8,835 nucleotides of DNA from an uncultured Bacilli bacterium. Its GTDB lineage: Bacteria; Bacillota_I; Bacilli_A; RF39; UBA660. The stretch lies in NCBI GenBank assembly GCA_944371545.1, contig CALVXT010000047.1, positions 1-8,835 on the forward strand, in the 5' to 3' direction. Both the position numbers and the translations under genes were made by a program. The notes under the pieces are model-generated. The model worked only from the letters and a program-made list of their open reading frames with translations, was not told where the DNA came from and ran no database searches. This document shows positions 1-5,205 of the stretch, in pieces. Position 1 is the first letter of the stretch. The number at the start of each line of letters is the position of its first letter.

Positions 1-75
1 AACGCCATCGCTCTTCATGTCTCACGTGCATAGCACGTGGTTTTATAAGTAGCTGCCTACCCCGGCGGCTACATA
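1..75 (+). ncRNA. Probable 3' part of a structured RNA, identity unknown
   Basis: Positions 1-73 are about 53% G+C by hand count, far above the surrounding AT-rich DNA. They hold two neighbouring hairpins: CACGTGC/GCACGTG (23-39, loop ATA) and GTAGCTGCC/GGCGGCTAC (50-73, loop TACCCC). Read as plus-strand RNA, the second stem closes fully with one G-U pair and the first gains an outer U-G pair. Read on the minus strand, both become C-A mismatches, so a plus-strand RNA is favoured. No plausible protein frame covers the block. The RNA would converge on pheT and could end at the shared hairpin at 82-103. A housekeeping RNA such as 6S is possible, but I do not recognise a diagnostic motif. The 5' end lies outside the window. 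Confidence 0.4.
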
Positions 76-111
76 AAAAAAGCTTAGGATAAAATCTCTA
101 AGCCATTTTTT
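75..111 (-). terminator. Bidirectional intrinsic terminator at the end of pheT
   Basis: On the minus strand a GCTTAG/CTAAGC stem (103-98 with 87-82) is followed directly by seven T residues (81-75). The pheT stop codon TAA lies inside the 3' arm. On the plus strand the same stem is followed after two bases by six T residues (106-111), so it could also stop RNA made from the left edge. Confidence 0.75.
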
Positions 112-2417
112 GCAATATGTTCCATAAATTTTTCTTTAAATTTGTCAATTTCTTTTGTTTCTAAAGTTTTTTCTTCACTACCTAAAACATATCTCATTGT
201 ATATTTTTTAACTTCTTTATCTTCATAAGTTCCAACTAATCGATATTCTTTAACATATTTATTATTAAAAGGTTTTAAAACTTTCAAAAGCTCTTCATAT
301 TTAAAATCTTTACTTGTTAAAATCGTATAATCTAAAGTAACATTTGGATACTTACTAACATTTTCATAAAGAATTTCTTGTGGGTCTAAAGATACATACA
401 TGTCAAAATCAATATCAATAGCAACAAGAGCTTTTTTCTTACCAATATATCTAGTACATTCTCCATTAAAAACATGAACATAACCTAAAACATTTTTATG
501 AATAAGAATTTCATTACTTAAATTCTCATCATAATAATCAAACATTCTTCCTTTTTTAAAATCCACTTTTATATGTTTCAAAGATTTAAATAAAGAAACC
601 ACAATTTTCTTAGCTTCATAATAAAGATTCATCATCTTACTTTCATCATCCGCTAAAAGAATAGATAAACGTCTTTTATTTTGATTATCAACAATAACTG
701 TTCCTATTTCAAAAACACCTAACTTATCCACATTTTTTAAATTATTTTTAACAATAGGTAACAAACTCAAAGATAAATCATCACGAAGAAGATTATTTTC
801 ATTTTTACCAAGTAAAGTAACACCACTTTTTTCTAAATGACAAGTTTTTAACAAAGAAGTTTCATACCACAAATAAGAATGAACTTCACGTAGAGAATAA
901 CGAGTTGCCAAATATCTTTTTACATCATATTCTTTATTCCAAATCGTATCTTCTTCTTTTCCTGTTAATTCAAGTTTTAAAGGAATTTCTTTAATATTTT
1001 CATACCCATAAAGTCGAACGATTTCTTCAATGATATCTGCATCCATAGAAACATCCTTCGTAGCTCTGAATGTTGGAACAATGACTTCATAAGCATCTTC
1101 TAAAACCTTGACTTTAAAATCTAAAGATTTCAAAGATTTTACAACTTCATCATCAGAAAAATCTATAGCCGTATAAGCTTTTAATTTATCTTTTTTTAAG
1201 ATAACTGTTTTTTCTTCTAAAGGCTCAGGATATACATCTGTTAAATTAGAAGCAATAACCATATCAGGATTTTCATTCTTTAAAAGATAAGCAAGTCTTT
1301 TAAGGGCTACATCACACATATTTGGGTCTAAGCTTTTCTCATAACGAGCGCTTGCTTCAGTTCGAAGTCCTAATCTTACCGCACTTTTTCTTATATTCCC
1401 AGCATCAAAACACGCCGATTCAAGAAAAACACTTGTTGTATCAGGTAAAATTTCACTATCAAGTCCACCCATAACTCCAGCAATACCAAAATAAACATCA
1501 CCATTGGTAATCATTAAAGTATCCTTAGAAAGGAGTCTTTCTACACCATCTAAAGTAGTATACGTATCCTTTTCTTTAGCAAGCTTCACATCAATATTTT
1601 TTACAACTCGTGCATCAAAAGCATGCATAGGTTGACCAAGTTCTAACATCAAAAAGTTCGTTAAATCAACAAATAAATTAATAGAACGCATACCTGCATA
1701 ATGCAAGAAAATTTGCATTTCAAGTGGCGTTTTATTATTTTGTAAATTCTCAATTTTCAAACCACAATATCTCTTACATAACTCTTGATTAGAAACCTTA
1801 ATATCTAAATCTTTTTGATTATTTGGAATATCCAATAAATCTAATGGAAGTAACTCATGCTCTGTAATTGCACAAACCTCACGAGCGATTCCATAATGTC
1901 CCCATAAATCTGGACGATTTGTCAAACTCTTATTATCAATTTCAACAATAATATCTTCTACAGGATATAATTTTTTAAAATCAACACCAATTGGAGTATC
2001 ACTAGGAAGTTCCAAAATTCCTTCATGATCTGTGCCAATTCCTAATTCATCTACTGCACACATCATACCTTCAGATGGGTATCCAGCAAGCTTACGAGTC
2101 TTAATTTTAAACCCACTTACCATTCCACCATCACGTACCAAAGCTCCAATAAGCCCGACACGTACATTAGGCGCTCCACAAACAATGTTGTATTCCTTTT
2201 CTCCATCACTTACCTTTAACAAAGACAATTTATCACTTTCTGGATGTTTTTCACAAGAAACAATTTTAGCCGTAACAACATTATCCATATCATTACCTTT
2301 AACTTGAACACCTTCTACTTCAGCAACTCGTAAAGTAAAATCATCCCAAATATGTAAAAAGTCTATATCTTGAGCATTTTTTATATACTTTTTTAAACGA
2401 TTACATGAAATTAACAT
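84..2417 (-). CDS. pheT: Phenylalanine--tRNA ligase beta subunit
   Basis: Beta subunit of the cytoplasmic alpha2-beta2 PheRS, which charges tRNA-Phe. At 777 residues it is near the usual length of about 800. An N-terminal tRNA-binding OB domain (about 40-150, with HPESDKL at 58-64 and CGAPNV at 80-85) is followed by the B3/B4 editing domain (about 205-370). That domain holds a GQPMHAFD motif (261-268) and a GVMGG motif (314-318). The B5 domain is about 400-475, the catalytic-like core about 490-680, and the C-terminal ferredoxin-fold anticodon-binding domain about 685-777 (starts near SKYPNVTLD). The ATG at 2417 sits 7 nt after a perfect AGGAGG that overlaps the pheS stop codon, so translation is probably coupled. 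The gene is co-transcribed with pheS under the T-box, and its last codons form the operon terminator. Confidence 0.97.
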   Translation of the reverse strand: MLISCNRLKKYIKNAQDIDFLHIWDDFTLRVAEVEGVQVKGNDMDNVVTAKIVSCEKHPESDKLSLLKVSDGEKEYNIVCGAPNVRVGLIGALVRDGGMVSGFKIKTRKLAGYPSEGMMCAVDELGIGTDHEGILELPSDTPIGVDFKKLYPVEDIIVEIDNKSLTNRPDLWGHYGIAREVCAITEHELLPLDLLDIPNNQKDLDIKVSNQELCKRYCGLKIENLQNNKTPLEMQIFLHYAGMRSINLFVDLTNFLMLELGQPMHAFDARVVKNIDVKLAKEKDTYTTLDGVERLLSKDTLMITNGDVYFGIAGVMGGLDSEILPDTTSVFLESACFDAGNIRKSAVRLGLRTEASARYEKSLDPNMCDVALKRLAYLLKNENPDMVIASNLTDVYPEPLEEKTVILKKDKLKAYTAIDFSDDEVVKSLKSLDFKVKVLEDAYEVIVPTFRATKDVSMDADIIEEIVRLYGYENIKEIPLKLELTGKEEDTIWNKEYDVKRYLATRYSLREVHSYLWYETSLLKTCHLEKSGVTLLGKNENNLLRDDLSLSLLPIVKNNLKNVDKLGVFEIGTVIVDNQNKRRLSILLADDESKMMNLYYEAKKIVVSLFKSLKHIKVDFKKGRMFDYYDENLSNEILIHKNVLGYVHVFNGECTRYIGKKKALVAIDIDFDMYVSLDPQEILYENVSKYPNVTLDYTILTSKDFKYEELLKVLKPFNNKYVKEYRLVGTYEDKEVKKYTMRYVLGSEEKTLETKEIDKFKEKFMEHIAKNGLEILS

Positions 2418-2424
2418 ACAAAAA

Positions 2425-2430
2425 CCTCCT
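2425..2430 (-). promoter_or_regulatory. pheT ribosome binding site overlapping the pheS stop
   Basis: AGGAGG (minus strand 2430-2425) lies 7 nt before the pheT ATG and shares two bases with the pheS TAG (2431-2429). Ribosomes finishing pheS are therefore already on the pheT start signal, which should help balance the two subunits. Confidence 0.85.
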
Positions 2431-3436
2431 ATTCTATCTCAAATTCCTGTAAAGAACGAACGTCTCCACTATTTAAAACTCGAATATCACCAATTTTATA
2501 CTTCATCATCGCAATACGTGTCACGCCAAATCCAAAAGCAAAACCAGTATATTCATCTGGATCAATTCCACTTTCTCTTAAAACATTTGGATGAATCATT
2601 CCACAACCACAGAATTCAAGCCATCCAGAATTTTTACAAGTTGGACAACCTTTTCCACCGCAAATTAAACAAGAACAATCTAATTCAAAACTAGGTTCTG
2701 TAAAAGGAAAGAATCCTGGCCGTAAGCGAACCTTTACTTCCTTTTTAAAAGTTTCAGAAAGTAAACTACGCATAACATAAATCAAATTAGAAATCGAAAT
2801 ACCTTTATCAATAACCATTCCTTCTAATTGAAAAAAGGTTGTATCATGATTTGCGTCCATATCCTCATTTCGAAAAACTCTTCCAGGTGCACAAACCTTT
2901 AAAGGAGCACCATACTTTTGCATTGCCCGAACTTGATTAGGAGATGTATGTGTCCTCAAAAGCTTACCATTACTTAAATAATACGTATCTTGCATATCAC
3001 GAGCTGGATGATCCTTAGGAATATTTAAAGCTTCAAAATTATAATACTCTTCTTCCATCTCTGGTCCACTAACTACAGTAAAACCCATTTTTTTCATAAT
3101 ATCCGTCATCTCTTTAATAACTAAAGTAATCGGATGCATTGAACCAGTTTCTACATAAATTGGTAAGGTTTCATCAAAATCATAAGTAACTTGATTGTTA
3201 ATTTCTTCCAATTTTTGACTAAAAGCCTCTTCAAGTTCTTTTTTGGTTTGATTAAGTAAAGGTCCCATAACCTTCTTCTCATCAACAGAAAGCTCTTTTA
3301 AAGAACTTAAAAACCCATTCAATTCACTTTTCTTACCTAAATATTTAGCTTTACAATTTAACACATCTGCTTCTTTAGAAAGTTTTTTTACTTCTTCTAA
3401 AGCATTTTCTTTTAACTTTAAAACTTTTTCTTTCAT
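2429..3436 (-). CDS. pheS: Phenylalanine--tRNA ligase alpha subunit
   Basis: Catalytic alpha subunit of PheRS, a class II synthetase that makes Phe-AMP and transfers Phe to tRNA-Phe. Its 335 residues are near the usual 340. The N-terminal coiled-coil tRNA-binding arm (about 1-85) is followed by the catalytic domain. Motif 1 lies around HPITLV (101-106). Motif 2 runs from DHPARDMQDTYY (142-153) through HTSPNQ (163-168) to GRVFRNEDMDANHD (185-198). FTEPSFELD (245-253) is in the Phe pocket region, and motif 3 is GFGVTR (302-307). A Cys-rich insert, C-x2-C-x4-C-x2-C (C256, C259, C264, C267), precedes GWLEFCGCGMIHPNV, as in some other Gram-positive PheS proteins. The ATG at 3436 follows AGGAAGGTG at proper spacing and lies downstream of the T-box leader. 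Confidence 0.97.
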   Translation of the reverse strand: MKEKVLKLKENALEEVKKLSKEADVLNCKAKYLGKKSELNGFLSSLKELSVDEKKVMGPLLNQTKKELEEAFSQKLEEINNQVTYDFDETLPIYVETGSMHPITLVIKEMTDIMKKMGFTVVSGPEMEEEYYNFEALNIPKDHPARDMQDTYYLSNGKLLRTHTSPNQVRAMQKYGAPLKVCAPGRVFRNEDMDANHDTTFFQLEGMVIDKGISISNLIYVMRSLLSETFKKEVKVRLRPGFFPFTEPSFELDCSCLICGGKGCPTCKNSGWLEFCGCGMIHPNVLRESGIDPDEYTGFAFGFGVTRIAMMKYKIGDIRVLNSGDVRSLQEFEIE

Positions 3437-3463
3437 CGTTTCACCTTCCTACAATACTACAAT

Positions 3464-3522
3464 AAAAAAACTTCTAGAACATTGGGACGAAAAAATCCGT
3501 GGTACCACCCAATTTCTAGAAG
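3464..3522 (-). terminator. T-box regulatory terminator
   Basis: A 9-bp stem, CTTCTAGAA (3522-3514) with TTCTAGAAG (3479-3471), continues through one bulged G into the 6-bp ATTGGG/CCCAAT helix and is followed by seven T residues (3470-3464). The antiterminator bulge lies inside this hairpin, so the arrangement is not the usual exclusive pair (see findings). Confidence 0.8.
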
Positions 3523-3677
3523 ATATCTAGCACTCTAAATCTTTAACGCAGATTTACGATTAAAACTCCAGTATCGAAATTCATTTATTTTTTCTTCTTA
3601 AAAGTACTTTCAGCTTATAATACTTTCTCTCTACAAAGGAACAAAATAAACTACTTATATACCTTCCTCGTTTACAT
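3464..3677 (-). promoter_or_regulatory. Phe-specific T-box leader of pheST
   Basis: A leader that senses uncharged tRNA-Phe and controls read-through into pheST. The invariant T-box core GGGTGGTACCACGG lies at 3510-3497, and its UGGU pairs with the ACCA end of tRNA-Phe. The core forms an antiterminator: ATTGGG with CCCAAT, the 7-nt bulge TGGTACC (3507-3501), then ACG with CGT. Upstream, Stem I (about 3676-3563) has a basal AAAC/GTTT pairing, the AGTA motif, the distal AGAGAG and GCTGAAAG elements, and a specifier codon TTC (3578-3576) followed by G. TTC is a Phe codon and matches the downstream genes. A 7-bp TAAATCT/AGATTTA hairpin (3556-3536) fits Stem III. The 5' end is inferred from the promoter. 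Confidence 0.93.
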
Positions 3678-3683
3678 AAATGT

Positions 3684-3712
3684 ATTTTAACACTTTCTTT
3701 TTTACTAAGCAA
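3684..3712 (-). promoter_or_regulatory. Promoter of pheST
   Basis: The -35 TTGCTT (3712-3707), a 17-bp spacer and the -10 TAAAAT (3689-3684) preceded by TGT make a sigma-A-type promoter. The -35 lies 3 bp past the stop codon of the upstream gene. Transcription should start near 3677, giving a leader of about 240 nt before pheS. Confidence 0.7.
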
Positions 3713-3715
3713 GCC

Positions 3716-4273
3716 CTATTCTGTAACTTCTTCTGGAGTTTCTGAAGTATCGATAACCTCCATTAATTTTACACTAACAAGTTGATATTGATCGTCTTTT
3801 TTCTCAAAAACATATTCATAAGTAGTTCCATTATCTAAAGATGCATCAATAGTCGCGTCATCATAAGTACCCACTAATATATCATCTATCTTATAAAGAT
3901 TATTTTCTACTCTTTTTAACACATTAACATGTAAAACAACTCCAACATCATTATAAGTATAACCAATCATTTTTGAATAATAATTATCTGTATGACAAGC
4001 ATTAGTGTCAGCCAAATTATCAATAGTAACGGTCTGTCCAACCCCTAAATCCCAAACTAAAGCCCCACTACATTCATCTGTTAACGTAGAATACATATTA
4101 ATTGCTTCTTCTGGATCAACTTCCTGAATTGGTTCGTTATCTAATATAGGATCATTATTATCTTCGCTTTTTGGTTTAGCAAACAATAAAACTCCGCCTC
4201 CAATAATAACCACTAATAAAAGAAATATTCCCACAAATAACACCTGTTTTTGTCTCTTATTTAATTGTTTCAT
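3716..4273 (-). CDS. Single-pass membrane-anchored protein, function unknown
   Basis: A 185-residue protein of a family I do not recognise. A basic N-terminus (MKQLNKRQKQ) precedes one hydrophobic helix (about 11-32, rich in V, L, I and G). There is no lipobox Cys and no clear cleavage site, so it is probably a signal anchor with the rest outside the cell. Residues 34-55 are an acidic linker. Residues about 56-175 look like a small soluble domain with predicted beta strands (GVVLHVNVLKRV, YEYVFEKK, YQLVSVKLMEV) and two cysteines, C68 and C93, that could form a disulfide. The tail is acidic. The ATG at 4273 follows GAGGGA at about 5 nt. It lies between rubrerythrin and pheST, each with its own signals, so context gives no functional clue. 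No terminator was seen after it, so some transcripts may run into the T-box. Confidence 0.85.
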   Translation of the reverse strand: MKQLNKRQKQVLFVGIFLLLVVIIGGGVLLFAKPKSEDNNDPILDNEPIQEVDPEEAINMYSTLTDECSGALVWDLGVGQTVTIDNLADTNACHTDNYYSKMIGYTYNDVGVVLHVNVLKRVENNLYKIDDILVGTYDDATIDASLDNGTTYEYVFEKKDDQYQLVSVKLMEVIDTSETPEEVTE

Positions 4274-4296
4274 TTTATCCCTCTATTCTAAATAAA

Positions 4297-4325
4297 AGTA
4301 TATCAAAAAAAAGAAAGTATTTCCA
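4297..4325 (-). promoter_or_regulatory. Weak candidate promoter for the 185-residue membrane protein
   Basis: The -10-like TATACT (4302-4297) lies 17 bp after TGGAAA (4325-4320, 4 of 6 matches to TTGACA). The -35 sits in the stem-loop of the rubrerythrin terminator. The start would be near 4290, 17 nt before the ATG. Read-through from rubrerythrin is the alternative. Confidence 0.3.
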
Positions 4326-4332
4326 TACTTCC
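4305..4332 (-). terminator. Rubrerythrin terminator
   Basis: GGAAGTAT (4332-4325), a GGAA tetraloop and ATACTTTC (4320-4313) form an 8-bp stem with one G-U pair, followed by eight T residues (4312-4305). The first stem base is the last base of the rubrerythrin stop codon TAG. Confidence 0.85.
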
Positions 4333-4871
4333 TAATAATTTTCTGCTTTAATTTCCATAAAACTTTGTGGATGTTTACAAATTGGGCAAACAGCAGGTGC
4401 AGTTTCTCCAACATGAATGTGTCCACAGTTGCGGCAAATCCAAATTTTTTCCTCGCCTCTTTGGAATACTAAATTATCTTCAATATTTCCAACAAGTTTT
4501 AAGTAACGTTCTTCATGAGATTTTTCAATTTTTGCAACTCCCTCAAAAAGAAATGCAATGTCATCAAAGCCTTCTTCACGTGCAACTTCAGCAAAATTTT
4601 TATACATATCTGTCCATTCGTAGTTTTCACCACTAGCAGCATCTTTAAGATTTGTTAATGTATCAGGAATACTACCTCCATGTAAAGCTTTAAACCAAAG
4701 TTTAGCATGTTCCTTTTCATTATTAGCAGTCTCTTCAAAAATAGCAGCAATTTGTTCATATCCATCTTTTTTAGCTTGAGATGCATAATACTTATATTTT
4801 GTATGAGCTTGACTTTCACCTGCGAAAGCAGCCATTAAATTTGCTTCAGTTTTACTACCTTTTAGTTCCAT
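4332..4871 (-). CDS. rbr: Rubrerythrin
   Basis: A non-heme diiron protein that, in anaerobes, reduces hydrogen peroxide to water in the cytoplasm with electrons from rubredoxin or NADH-linked donors. The 179-residue length is typical. A ferritin-like four-helix domain (about 1-135) carries the diiron ligands: E19 (AGESQA), E52 and H55 (EKEH), E85 with D88 (EWTD), and E116 and H119 (EKSH). A C-terminal rubredoxin-like domain has C146-x2-C149 and C162-x2-C165 for one FeS4 iron. The second glutamate of the EYTE motif of Desulfovibrio vulgaris rubrerythrin is Asp here. The ATG at 4871 follows a perfect AAGGAGG at 7 nt. The gene has its own promoter and terminator and appears monocistronic. No clear PerR box is visible. 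The gene symbol is the conventional one for the family. Confidence 0.96.
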   Translation of the reverse strand: MELKGSKTEANLMAAFAGESQAHTKYKYYASQAKKDGYEQIAAIFEETANNEKEHAKLWFKALHGGSIPDTLTNLKDAASGENYEWTDMYKNFAEVAREEGFDDIAFLFEGVAKIEKSHEERYLKLVGNIEDNLVFQRGEEKIWICRNCGHIHVGETAPAVCPICKHPQSFMEIKAENY

Positions 4872-4896
4872 AAATTTACCTCCTTACTACAAAAAT

Positions 4897-4925
4897 ATTA
4901 TACTAAATTTTTTTTAAAAAGTAAA
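4897..4925 (-). promoter_or_regulatory. Promoter of rubrerythrin
   Basis: The -35 TTTACT (4925-4920), a 17-bp spacer and a perfect -10 TATAAT (4902-4897). The start is expected about 7 nt further on, giving a leader of under 25 nt. The -35 overlaps the T-rich tail of the preceding terminator. Confidence 0.75.
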
Positions 4926-4953
4926 ACAAAAAGCAAACTGTTTCGCTTGCTTT
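4922..4953 (-). terminator. Terminator of the coiled-coil/small-protein unit
   Basis: AAAGCAAGC (4953-4945) pairs with GTTTGCTTT (4938-4930) with one G-U pair and a six-base loop. A T-rich run (TTGTTTTAC) follows. The stem starts at the base right after the small gene's stop codon. Confidence 0.8.
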
Positions 4954-5205
4954 CTATAATTGACTTTTTAATAATTTTGTAAGTTCAATAATAAGTTTAG
5001 AATCCGAGACCTTAGATACATATATTTCATTATTTTCATCTTCTTCTTTAAAAATGGCAACCTTAGAAGAAATAATTTCCTGATTTGCATCGACTCCCAT
5101 TACTAAATAATAATGATTGTCCTCATAAGTTGCTTCATTTAAAACCATGTACTTCTCATTATTAGAAAGAGTAATAATTGAATTAGTTTGTATCTTCATT
5201 TTCAT
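4954..5205 (-). CDS. Small acidic protein coupled to the coiled-coil gene, function unknown
   Basis: About 83 residues, without a membrane segment or cysteine. It alternates short predicted strands (SIITLSNNEKYMVLNEATY, HYYLVMGV, SSKVAIF, NEIYVSKV) and ends in a helix (SKLIIELTKLLKSQL). The pattern loosely recalls DUF1292/YrzB-type small proteins of Bacillota, but I cannot confirm this by reading. The start is ambiguous. GAAGG (5215-5211) precedes ATGs at 5208, 5205 and 5199, and a GTG at 5211 is also in frame. The ATG at 5205 (5-nt spacing) is preferred and 5199 (11 nt) is the alternative. The first codons overlap the end of the upstream coiled-coil gene in another frame, so translation is probably coupled. 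A terminator follows the stop directly. Confidence 0.85.
   Translation of the reverse strand: MKMKIQTNSIITLSNNEKYMVLNEATYEDNHYYLVMGVDANQEIISSKVAIFKEEDENNEIYVSKVSDSKLIIELTKLLKSQL

Noticed and set aside
1..75. tmRNA, tRNA or riboswitch at the left edge
   Set aside because: There is no CCA end, tag-peptide stop, T-loop sequence or riboswitch core that I can recognise, so only an unassigned structured RNA is claimed.
2032..2307. Plus-strand open frame inside pheT
   Set aside because: It lies antisense to the well-conserved tRNA-binding domain of pheT. The product looks like a shadow and has no ribosome binding site or promoter that I can support.
4886..4925. Possible PerR or Fur operator at the rubrerythrin promoter
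   Set aside because: The AT-rich sequence around TATAAT does not give the inverted repeat TTATAAT-N-ATTATAA or a Fur box at useful quality.
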